From Isoetes taiwanensis (taxonomy: Eukaryota > Streptophyta > Lycopodiopsida > Isoetales > Isoetaceae), in NCBI GenBank assembly GCA_021234155.1, contig JAJEKV010000063.1, forward strand, positions 962,947 to 1,026,946: 64,000 bases of DNA. Direction: 5' to 3'. Both the position numbers and the translations under genes were made by a program. The notes beneath the pieces were generated by a model, which worked only from the letters and a program-made list of their open reading frames with translations, was not told where the DNA came from and made no database searches. Positions 52,927-64,000 of the stretch are shown here, in pieces (position 1 is the stretch's first letter; the number at the start of each line of letters is the position of its first letter).

Positions 52927-55319
52927 ATATGCATAATGAATTGGTGGCGCATATGCAATAATCAATCTACAAGAGTTATGTAACTATTATTATATCCATA
53001 TGATTTCTTAGCATTTGTTTAAATTGTTAGTGCCATTTATTTTATTGCTCTAGAAGGATAAGCGTACACATGTTGATTTGACACGTGACTTTGTTATGTA
53101 TAGAATGGTACACAAGGGTACATTGCTGATTAAAGGTCTAAGAAAGTCAACTTCTTGACATAGTTTTTGTAGAACATACGAATATACAAATTTTATGTTG
53201 GAATATGTATACTTATCAAATTAAAGACTCATTTTACTCTACCTCTCCTTCAAACCAAATTAGTAAGATGTCCACTACATTTCAACGAACTATAAGACAC
53301 CACCACTTAATTCTAGACTAAATGAGATGGCCAGAGGCAACATGAGATTGGAAGCAGTTGGAGTCGAAAAATTTACGTGTTCCCAATGCTGATCTAAACT
53401 TTACTTTTTTTGTTCATATCGGGATGGCCTCTTCCTTCCCTCTAAACAAAAAAAAAAATGGATGCAAATGCCGTACTTACTAGATAATGTCAAAGTTCCT
53501 AGCAGCATATACATCACACTATATACTACTACTACTACTTACCATCTCCAACATAAAAACTCTAGTGAGAACTATTTGGATAACATTTTAATGTATAAGG
53601 ATGCTAAATGCATAGGGTCTGGGTATGCCTAATGTGTACATAAGCCATTACGAAAGCTAATTGTGTCATATCGTGGTTTAATTTACCAGCATTGGGATGT
53701 TCTCAGGGATTTTAGTAATATGCATGATACTAACAGACGATATCACAGGGGTTTCAGTAGATGGTAGGACTAGCTTGAATGGCAAACTGTGCAGTTACAT
53801 AATTACTCATAATTTTCACCAATTTTTGGGCTTGGTTCAATCTAGAAATGCTTCAATTCATTTTCTTCATTCCTACCTGTTCATAATGAGGAATCCCATG
53901 ACGATTTACATCGAAGTGAAACGAAATGGTTGAAAAACAATGACGAAATCATCTAGCAAAAAAAACACTTCAAATCCCTTTTAGGAGTCGGTGCGGTCAT
54001 TTTGATTGCGGATATACTAGAGTTGCGAGCTGTGAGATCTCCATCACCGGAATCCCTACATCCAGGGTAGGAATATCTTAAGCCTTCTTGATGTTCTCAA
54101 TGTATCGAAGTTATTCCATATATTTAAACATACACCGTTCAAATATTGTCGAATCATCATATCAAAACCATTGGTCGAATCATCATAACAAAACCATTAG
54201 ATAAAATGTCAATTGTTTATTGCAAAGTGAAAGGAAGCCAACATTGCCATAAATCGATTTTGAGTCTCCATCACGAAGTGAAATGAAGCCAACATTGTCA
54301 TAAACCAATTTTGGGCGTCCATCATCGTTATCTAGAGGTTGACACCTGGGAAAATTTTAGTTGGAACAATATCCATAAAGCTGAGATTAGATCATGGGCT
54401 GCCTACGATGCCATAGATATGGAGAAAAAAGGTAGCACCCCTAGTGGGAACGAGATCCTAGGAAAGAAAATGGCAGACAAATTTGTCATGCAATGTGTAG
54501 GCAGGAAAAGCACGAGTTGAAAATGGAAGAGGACACCATGATAGAGGTATGGAATAGTAGAATGTTTGAATTCGATATTGAGTTTGGTTGACAGAGGATG
54601 GCATGTGATTTTCTTGGAGTTGAAAGAAAAGGAGGGGTCAGGACTTGCCTAGTGCTGAAAGATTGTCCTAGTGCTGAAAGATCAGGTCGAGGCTGGGTAA
54701 TTGGGAATGGGGGAAGGATGCAGGAGTAGCTGAAGGGGGGATGTCGAAGCTGTTGAGGGCGCTATCGACAAGGAGAGCAGGAGCCGGCGGGGCGGGCAGG
54801 CAGTGTTAAGTTGGCATGTGGAGGGCAACCATGGTGGGGGAGGATGGAATTTTGATGATGGAAGGTAGGGGGACAAACGGGCATGAGAATTAAGCCCGGT
54901 TGGTGAAATAGAAATGTCGGCCATGTTTTTTTTTATTCCCCCTCTTAACCGTTGAGCCCCTTTTTCTTTTACCTTTTATTGCTTAAATTTGAGGCGGGCC
55001 CAAATATAACTTGGTCCCAACAAAAGCACGCAGATTTGTTCCTGCCCCCTCTGCCCTCTATCCCACGTGTGGACTTTCCACAACCGTCGATCCCGGAGGC
55101 CGGCACGCCTGAGCTCGCTGCTGATGTTGCTGCTCTTGTCGTCGTAGCTCTCTATTTTGGCAAGAGCAACACTCCAGGCGCCCTGATTTCTTCGCCCAAT
55201 TCATCCTTTCATCTTTTTCTCATGAATCCGACATATTTTTCTGCCCATCACGAGCTCTTCACGCGGATTTGGATCCTTCTTTCCAGTCTTAGAAGAGCCC
55301 AGAAACGGATTTAGCTGTT
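52927..55319. other. Intergenic stretch upstream of CSI1
   Basis: Contains a small tandem duplication at 54224-54322 (unit GAAGTGAAATGAAGCCAACA, period 50) and a 26-bp repeat at 54150-54205. 54680-55320 is GC-richer and may hold the CSI1 promoter or 5' UTR. No gene is supported. Confidence 0.45.
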
Positions 55320-55992
55320 ATATGCAGAATGTGGTTACCGGAGCCTTCTTAGAGCTTGATTACGGGTATGAACATGTTGGGTCCCTGTGACCCCGCTTAT
55401 TTTTTTCTTAAAATTTTGTTTGTTGGTCTATCCTGCTCCCAGATCCAGTGGCTCAGGGTTCGGATTTGAAGACATTATCCATGCGGGCATCTTTTACTGA
55501 TTCGCAGTTGCAACTCTATCCACCATTGTGTCTTGCCGCTAGACTTGTTCAATGGCTGGTAGAGTTCCTAAATTAGGGAATGATTAAGTAGCCAAGACAT
55601 CTCTTTTAGCAATACCGGGTCAGACCCATCGCTTCAAGCTGAGATATAGGAACGATCCTGACATATAAAGTCCGCTTCTTAAAGACAAGACTGAATAAAG
55701 TTATAAAGTCTATTATTTAGGAAACTGCTGCTGCTCTCTTGCAGTAAACTACCATTATTCTGATTCTAACCTCTAATTTGCAAAATCCCTGTTTTATGTT
55801 TCTCCGTTTAATCATGATTTGGTTCTAATAAGGATACCATTTCAGGTGGCTGCCACCGAGCTTTTAGCAAATACATTTTTAATCTGACTTTTGATCATTT
55901 TCAGGTTCAAGTTTATGACCTTATACTCAGATCCCTTCTTGTTGGCAATCATCTTTTGACAAGTTTTTATTATTTGGATTTCAGAGGCAAAA
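55320..55992 (+). promoter_or_regulatory. Likely 5' UTR intron region of CSI1
   Basis: A 3' splice site ATTTGGATTTCAG ends at 55983, nine bases before the start codon, so a non-coding leader exon should lie upstream. A candidate donor is GATTACGG/GTATGA at about 55366. Confidence 0.4.
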
Positions 55993-58900
55993 ATGTTGGA
56001 GGAACAAGAGAAGGTTAGGTCTTCTTTGCATTCCGTGAAGTCAGCAAAAACTGAGCCTCGTACACCAAGGCTGAGGTACTTCATTGAATGCCATAATATA
56101 AACTCCTGCATCTACCATAAGCTAGTCCCTTTTAACTGGAACAAATTATTCTCTCTCTCAGGGACTGGAATTCACCATTAGGGGGGGAAGATCCGGATGG
56201 AGTACTGGCAAATGTAGCACAATGCATTGAACAGCTTCGTAGTGCTGGGACACCTCCTTATGAGAAAGAAACTGTTTCAAAACAGCTATTCCTTATTGCA
56301 GATAAACGCGAGGATTTCAGATTTGCCCTTGGATCTCACTCCCAAGCAATACCTCTGCTTGTATCCTTGCTCAGATCTGGGACCGTGGCCGCAAAAATTA
56401 ATGCTGCAGCAACACTGGGGGTGCTTTGTCGAGAAGATGACCTGCGCATTAAGGTGTTGTTAGGGGGTTGTATTCCACCACTGCTTTCTCTTCTACGGAT
56501 CAGCTCTTTAGAAGCTCAGACTGCTGCAGCAAATACAATTCATGCAGTGACGCAAGGTGGCATCAAAGATCATGTCGGCTCAAAAATATTTTCAACTGAG
56601 GGTGTTGTTCCCAGCTTATGGGAACAGCTTCAGCCAGGGCGCAAGCTTGATTCATCAGTATATGGCCTCTTGACAGGTTCTTTACGCAACCTATGCAATA
56701 ACACTGATGGTTTTTGGAAAGCTACATTGTCAGCAGGTGGAGTTGACATTCTAGTAGGGCTTCTTCGGCTTGAGAATCCTGTAGCTCAGTCAAATGCATG
56801 CTCACTATTGGCTAGTTTGATGACAGCAGTTGTGTCCAGTAGTGCTCGTGTTTTAAATGCTGGCGCAGTCACTCCTCTTCTCAAACTCTTGGCATCAGGC
56901 AATGAAATATCAGTTCGTGCTGAAGCAGCTGGTGCCCTTCAAGCACTATCTGCAAATCTACCTGAAGCAGGCAAAATGATTGCCAATGCTGGAGGGATTT
57001 CAAAGCTAATTGGGGCAACTGTAGCCCCATCGAAAGAGTTTATGCAAGGGGAATTTGCACAACTTCTTCAGGAGAATGCAATGGGTGCTTTAGCAAATAT
57101 TTCAGGTGGCATGCCAGCTGTCATATTGAACCTTGGAGACAACATTGAATCAAGCCATTCAGACACCCAGGTTGCAGATATTCTGGGAGCATTGGCCTAT
57201 GCATTGATGGTTGTAAATGAAGCATCAGCATCATCAGGTTCCCTAAATGCTGCTGTCATAGAGAAAATTCTTGTCAAGCAGCTTGGGCCACAGAAATCGG
57301 AACTGATTAAAGAGCGGACAATTGAAGGCCTTGCTAGCTTATATGGGAACGCTTTCTTAGCAAAGGGATTAAATTATGCAGAGGCAAAGAAGATGCTAGT
57401 TGGATTAGTGACAATGGCAAGTGTTGATGTCCAAGAGGAGCTTATGAAATCAATCACAAGCCTATGCACCAAAGGTAGCTTGTGGCACTCTATCCGAGGA
57501 CGTGAAGGTGTCCAGCTTTTAATCTCTTTGCTGGGTCTTTGTTCTGAACAACAGCAGGAATATGCAGTTTCATTACTTTCTATCTTATCACAAGAGCTAG
57601 ATGAAAGCAAGTGGGCAATCACTGCGGCTGGTGGTATTCCACCTTTGGTTCAATTACTCGAAACAGGATCATCCAAAGCAAAGGAAGATGCTGCAACCCT
57701 GCTTGGAAACCTCTGCAGTCATAATGAGGATATTCGTGCCTGTGTGGAGACAGCTGATGCTGTCCCAGCTCTTTTATGGCTATTGAAAAATGCGGGTGTG
57801 GAAGGACAACAAATAGCATCAAAGACTTTGATGCACCTTGTAAGAGAATCAGATGCTAGCACAATAAGCCAGTTAACTGCAATGCTTGTTGGCGATTTGC
57901 CAGCTTCGAAGGTGTATGTCTTGGACGTTATTGGTTGTCTCTTGTCTGTTGCTTCACATGACGACATTATGGAGGCAGAAGCTGTTGGCAACGAAGCCTT
58001 ACAAACTGTGATACAGTTGCTGGAGTTTGGAAGTGAGGAAACCCAGGAGAGGGCAGCAAGTGTGTTAGCAAGTGTATTTGACAAAAGGAAAGATTTGCGA
58101 GAAATTCAACTTGCGGTTGAAGCTATTGCTCCTTTAACGAACCTTGTTAGTGAAGCTTCTGAATGCATTGCAATGCAGGCCGCATGTGCCCTTGCTTCTC
58201 TTTTCCAGTCCATTGAGCAAAACCGGCTGGTTGCAAATGCTGCAAGACATACAATCTTTCCCCTCATAGATCTTACCAAGTCTTTCAGTGTTGCCGTAGC
58301 AGAGATTGCAATAACTGCTTTGTCGAACCTTCTTCAAGATTTAGAAGTTGCAGAAGAGGCGCCGGCTGAAGACATTGTATCCCCTCTTACTAGAGTATTA
58401 AAAGAGGGTACACTTGAGGGAAAATTGCATGCAGCAGGTGCTCTTGCACAACTTCTTAGGGCCCATCCAATTGATGATGCACTTGCTGAGAGTATCCACC
58501 AAGGCGGAACTGTTCTTGCACTTGTGGCATTGCTTGGGGCTACAAGCTTCACAGATGCGATGACATCTGAAGCGCTTGAAGCCCTTGCATTATTAGCCAG
58601 AGCTAAACGAGGTGGGACATTTAGCCATCCCCCATGGGTTGTTTTAGCTGAAGTTCCTCAAAGTATTACCCCTCTGGTTACCTGTCTAGCTGTAGGCTAC
58701 CCTGCCCTCCAAGAGAAGTCCATAGAAGTGTTATCAAGGCTTTGTCGTGATCAACCAGTGGTATTAGGGGATCTACTTGCTGGTACACCTGGCTGTATTG
58801 CTGCTCTGGCGGATCGGGTCATTAATTCCTTCAGTTTAGAGGTTAAAGTTGGAGGAACTGCGCTGTTAATATGTGCAGCCAAAGAATACCGGCAGAAGGC

Positions 58901-61900
58901 GATGGAGGCACTTAGTTCAGCTGGATGCACGTTTCAGTTAATTCAATCTCTTGTTGATATGCTTGGTTCTAAACCAGTGGAAGATGTCACAGATGGGATG
59001 TCCAATGAAACTGAGTTTAAACGGTTAGAGGAGACACTTGGTGGGCATGAAGTTGAGGCTGAGGAAACTGAACATGATCCAGCAGCAAGTTTAGGTGGAA
59101 CAGTTGCTTTATGGTTACTCTCGGTGATTGCGTCTCATGATAGCAAAAGCAAAGTGGCCATTATGGAAGCTGGGGCAATTGGCGTTTTGACTGAGAAACT
59201 TGGCAGTTTTGTTCCAAATTCACGACAGGTATGCGTCATCACCTGTGCTGCTTAGAAGATAGAATATAGTATAAGCAGTTCTCTATTCTAGCTCATTTAG
59301 ATTAAACCACTGGTGTGTTTTTGGTTTAGTCGGCTTCTGACAGTAGTCTGAGTAGTATATTTAACATGTTCATTACATTTTCTACAGGCTGAGCTTGACG
59401 ATAGTGGCAGCACTTGGGTAACCGCTCTGCTACTGGCAATTCTATTTCAGGAAAGGGATGTCACCCGTGCACCAGAAACAATGCGAGCAATTCCTTCACT
59501 ATCTCTTTTGCTTCGGTCTGAGGAGGCCACAGACAGGTACTTTGCTGCACAGGCATTAGCAAGCCTTATTTGCAATGGTAGCCGAGGAACTCTGCTCGCT
59601 GTTGCCAACTCTGGTGCCGTTGGTGGTTTAATTCCGCTACTTGGCAGTGTTGAGTCAGATATTTCAAACCTCGTTGCTCTATCAGAAGAGTTCTCCCTTG
59701 TACGTAATCCTGATCAGGTTGCACTTGAGAGACTTTTTAGAGTAGAGGATATCAGATTTGGGGCAACTGCTCGGAAAGCTATCCCTGCTCTTGTTGATCT
59801 CTTGAAGCCAATTCCAGACCGGCCTGGGGCTCCTCCCCTTGCTTTAGCTCTTCTAACACAAGTTGCAAAGGGCAGCAATGTCAACAAACTTGCAATGGCT
59901 GAAGCTGGTGCCTTGGATGCCTTAGCTAAATATTTGTCACTTGGTCCACAAGATGCATATGAGGAGGCTGCTGCAGAGTTATTAAGGATTCTTTTTAGGA
60001 ACACTGACTTAAGGAGACATGAATCTGCAGGAGCAGCTGTCGACCAACTAGTAGCAGTATTGAGATTGGGAACTAGAGGAGCACGGTTAACAGCAGCAAG
60101 GGCATTAGAGGGGTTATTCTGTGCGGAAAATGTTAAGGTTGCAGATTCAGCAGGTCAAGCTATTCAACCGTTAGTTGATATGCTCAGTTCAGGTGCAGAA
60201 AAGGAGCAGCATGCTGCTATATGTACATTAATAAAGCTGTGTTTAGAAAATCCTTCGAAGTCCTTGGCTATTGCAGATGCAGAAGCAAATCCGCTGGAAG
60301 GTTTATCTCGGGTCCTAAATTCAAATTGCTCCATGGAATTAAAAGAAGTTGCTGCAGAACTCTGCCGTATTTTGTTTGCAAATTCCCGTGTGCGTTCAAC
60401 ACCAGCAGCAACAGATTGTATTGAACCACTTGTTGCATTAATCTGCTCCGACATGAGCACAGCCCAATTTGCTGGGGCACAAGCTCTAGATAACTTACTT
60501 GATGATGAGCAACAAGCTGAGGCTGTGGCCGCTTATGATGCAGTTTTTCCTCTTGTTAATATGCTGGTTGGCACAAATTATGCAATGCATGAGGCAGCAG
60601 TAAGCGCCCTCATAAAGTTGGGAAAAGACAGGCCCTCGTGTAAACTTGATATGGTAAAGGCAGGTGTCATTGATAGTATCCTGGATAGCCTTTCTATGGC
60701 CCCTGATTCTCTTTGTTCCTTAAATGCAGAACTGCTTAGGATTTTAACCAATAATAGTAGCATTGCTAAAGGAGTAGCGGCTGCAAAAGTCGTTGAACCC
60801 CTCTTTCTTATCTTGACAAGATCAGAATTGAGCACATCAGGTCAACATAGTGCAATGCAAGTGCTTGTAAATATATTGGAAAAGCCACAGCACATTGCAA
60901 ATCTTAATTTAACACCAAATGAGGCTATAGAACCTCTTGTGCTAATGCTAGAATCTGCATCTCAGCCAGTGCAACAACTTGCAGCAGAACTGCTCTCGCT
61001 TTTGCTATTGGAAGAGCATTTCCAGAAAGACGTCGTAACACAGCAATCAGTTTTGCCACTTGTTAAGCTTGTGGGATCCGGTGTTCAAAACTTGCAACAG
61101 AAGTCACTAAAGGCCCTTGAGTCTGCATCAGTTAGCTGGCCAAATGCCGTAGCAGATGCAGGTGGAATTACTGAACTTTCCAAGGTTATCATACAGGTTG
61201 ATCCTCAGCCCCCACATGCCGTTTGGGAATCAGCTGCATTTGTCCTCTCAAATGTGCTACATTTTAGTTTGCAGTATTACCAAAAAATACCTGTCGCTGT
61301 TTTGGTAAAATTACTTCGGTCTAGTTCTGAAGCTACTGTGGTAGTCTGTCTTAATGCCTTATTGGTGTTAGAGCGGGAAGATGCAACCAGTGCAGAAATT
61401 ATGGCAGAGAATGGTGCAATTGAAGCACTTCTAGAATTGCTCAGATGTCACCAATGTGAGGAATCTGCAACACGTTTACTCGAGGCTTTATTCAATAATG
61501 TCAAGGTTCGTGATATGAAAGCAGCCAAGTTAGCAATATCTCCTTTGTCACAGTACCTGCTGGATCCGCAGACAAGGATGCAGCCAGCAAAGTTATTGGC
61601 AGCCCTTGCACTGGGTGATCTATTTCAGCATGAAGGCCTCTCACGCACAGCGGATGCAATTTCTGCTTGTCGTGCATTGGTGAGCTTACTGGAAGATCAA
61701 CCCACTGAGGAGATGAAGATGGTCGCAATATGTGCATTGCAGAATCTTGTTGTCAACAGCAGATCAAATAGGCGTGCAGTTGCAGAAGCTGGAGGCATCC
61801 AAATTATTCAGGACTTGCTGACTTCTAGCAATACAGAATTAGTGGGACAGTCAGCTTCTTTAATCAGACTGCTATTCTCAAATCATACAATTCAAGAGTA

Positions 61901-63047
61901 TGCCTCCAGTGAAATTGTTCGTATTCTAGCAGGTAATTTTTATGCTGTTTTTTCCTCTTTGAGTTTCTTGCATGGTGGGGTTTCAGTGGAGTCATACTTA
62001 TAACAAGATTCTTGCTTTTTTTATGATGAAAATCTTAATTGATAATGAAATTTTCTATTGCATAATTCCAGCCACAATAGAAAAGGATCTCTGGGCCACT
62101 GCTTCTGTCAATGAGGACGTTGCAAAAGCAATTGAAGTTTTATTTGCAAACTTTCCAAGGCTTCGTGGTACAGAAGCTGCGACACTAAGCATTGCCCAGC
62201 TCGTGGGGGCACTCAAGGCTTCTACTTCAGAGGTAGCTCAGGAAGCTGTTCTAAATTGCCTGTTTTTTCTCAGAGAGGCATGGTCTTCCAGTCCTGCTGA
62301 AGTTGGTAAAGCTCAGGCCATGGCAATGGCAGAAGCTATACCAGTATTGCAGCTGCTGATAAGGACAGGTCCCCAAAGGTTCCATGAACTAGTGGATAGT
62401 TTGTTGCAATGTCTCCCTGGCAGCCTTGTAGTTACCATCAAACGTGGAAACAACTTGAAGCAATCAATGGGAAGTACAAATGCCTTTTGTAAACTTACCT
62501 TGGGCAATGGTCCACCACGCCTGACAAAGGTTGGTAGAGTTACATAATATATTTGTGCAGGTTAAAAATTATCTTGTTTTAACCTTATGGTCCTGCAGGT
62601 TGTCACACATAATACCTCTCCAGAGTGGAAACAAGGTTTTGCCTGGGCGTTTGACACTCCTCCAAAAGGCCAGAAGTTACATATATCATGTAAAAGCAAG
62701 AATACCCTTGGCAAGGTATATAAATATGTGTTGATACTGAGTTATTTGGCAACCGCAATGCCTCGGTAGGCAATCGTAGGCAAGAAGGTTCTAGTCGTGA
62801 ACATTTGGAATGAGTTTGTTCTTTGTCTCCATTCACTAAAAAAAAATGATTTTATCTTTCTCAGCAGTCATAGTAGATTCTTAAATAATTTATTCCTTTG
62901 CAGGGCTCACTGGGAAAGGTAACAATACAGATCGACAGGGTTGTGATGCTTGGAACAATAAGTGGAGAATATCAGCTGAAACCTGACTCCAATCGTGATG
63001 GGTCAGCAAGAACCCTGGAAATCGAATTTCAATGGTCAAATAGGTGA
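55993..63047 (+). CDS. CSI1: CELLULOSE SYNTHASE INTERACTIVE protein (CSI1/POM2 type), ARM repeats plus C2 domain
   Basis: Six exons: 55993-56075, 56162-59228, 59388-61932, 62072-62529, 62599-62715, 62904-63047. All introns (86, 159, 139, 69, 188 nt) are GT-AG and phases match throughout. The product is 2137 residues, close to the roughly 2150 of Arabidopsis CSI1. It starts [14 protein letters not shown], then [20 protein letters not shown] and tandem Armadillo repeats to about residue 2000 ([33 protein letters not shown]). The C-terminal C2 domain (about 2010-2137) shows [40 protein letters not shown] and [14 protein letters not shown]. Family members link cellulose synthase complexes to cortical microtubules at the plasma membrane. 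No defect is seen. The identity is firm; whether it is CSI1 or a paralogue (CSI2/CSI3) cannot be decided here. Confidence 0.95.
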
Positions 63048-64000
63048 CCGGTATCGATTTATTTAAGATATATAATGTATGGGCCACATGGCTTTGTAGA
63101 AATATTATTGCTCTAATTGTACCATTCTACAATATGTTATGAGAGAGCTTGTATATTTTGTAGGAGAGAAGCTAATCATCCAAGAGAGGGTGGCAAAAAT
63201 GTCAGAGATTGCTGACTATTTGTTGTACGAATTTTGAAGGCTAATTTTTGAAGGTGGCCTGTATACTTCCCGCAGGCTGAGCAATGTTTATCATGTAAAA
63301 TGTATTAATGTAAGTATTCTTCCTCCAATATGGAGGTTTTGGAACTTTAAGAATCTCAATCTGGATAAGAATCCTGTAAGATATCATACACCGATGAATC
63401 TGGACTTGAGTTATACTTTGCTGTATGTTCAACCATGTCAATGAGGCGTAATATTGTTGTTGGAGGCCACGAATAGTTGTGGCTGCAATGTTAGTTTGTA
63501 CAGTCATTGAACGCAAGTTACTGAAGATATATTATTTATAACTTTTCATCCTAGCAAATACTGTTCAGAACTTTGCCCCCGAAGGAAGCCAGTTTGTCTC
63601 TAACTATTTCACATGGGGCTACATTGAATGCATCCTTACAAATATGTATACTATGTTAAAAGCGGCTGGAAGTGGTTCTGACTAGGAATATAATTCATTT
63701 TGACATGGTTTCATAATCTCTTTGGTTCAAGGAAGGAGTCTCTCGATACGTGCAGCCTCTTGATGTGCATTTGGTGTCCTCAAACACTGAATGTTGAGAG
63801 AACTGGACGAGGGGTGTTAAATGCCCTTGCAAGCCTGTTACTGCAAATAAAGCCTCTATAGTTTCACAACTTAACAGTAGAAGGCGAGAAAGGGGGTTAT
63901 CTTGATTTGGACATGCGGTGTAACAAAATCTTAGTTGGGTCGTTTTCCCTTGCAGTTTGGACTTGGTGTAATTTGTTGTTGCCACGTAGCCATAACCAAA
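63048..64000. other. CSI1 3' flank
   Basis: The 3' UTR should lie within the first few hundred bases (AT-rich, GTAAAATGTATTAATG at about 63295). No further gene is seen to the end of the window. Confidence 0.5.

Overview
This window is nuclear DNA of a land plant. The evidence is a complete six-exon CSI1/POM2-type gene (cellulose synthase-microtubule linker) with short GT-AG introns at 55993-63047, an MLO-family gene at 28166-31401, plant-type LRR fragments, and dense plant retroelement debris. I cannot fix the lineage from the sequence alone. Only CSI1 looks like an intact host gene. The MLO locus carries several frame defects, and most of the remaining sequence is decayed mobile DNA.

Layout: 1-8300 holds short dispersed and tandem duplications, a LINE zinc-finger scrap and unrecognised remnants. 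8330-13350 is 'element A'. 13976-15100 is an ORF1-only LINE on the minus strand. 15500-16200 is an unrecognised TE-like ORF. 17650-24050 holds LTR pieces and a broken Ty3/gypsy element, with a SINE inserted in it. 24180-25190 and 33310-33660 are LRR fragments on either side of the MLO locus. 36630-38800 is 'element B'. 38800-40372 is an inverted partial copy of A (A'). 40440-47872 is 'element C', a gag-bearing LTR element. 47850-50610 has two DUF4283-type LINE ORF1 fragments. 52121-52926 has two inverted-repeat elements. 55993-63047 is CSI1.

The most unusual content is the set A, B and C. All three carry the same unrecognised gene, called ORF-P here (about 500 codons). Each carries its own family of palindromic repeats in its non-coding spacers: A has GCACCGTAGCCACGGTGC, B has 77-bp units beginning CCACTCGGGTCA, and C has 65-bp units with the core GACCTAAATTTTAGGTC. 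B and C also share a promoter-like module, a TATA box followed 56-66 bp later by RGRCGATTTT. A and C each encode a protein ending in a recognisable histone H3 fold. In A it is fused behind a long N-terminal region and has an enlarged loop 1. In C it lies antisense between two sense genes, behind a long charged tail. C also has a tRNA-Met-type primer binding site, a Retrotrans_gag domain and a CCHC knuckle, so it is a retrotransposon with extra genes. My working hypothesis is a chromatin-directed or anti-silencing system in which an element-encoded factor recognises element-specific palindromes, with an H3-like protein as a possible partner.

The coding frames of A, B and C are interrupted mostly by TAG and secondarily by TGA, as expected if methylated CAG and CGA codons were lost to deamination. 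A second system is a LINE/SINE partnership: short SINE copies share the 3' stem-loop and pentanucleotide tail of the ORF1-only LINE, with stem changes that keep pairing.
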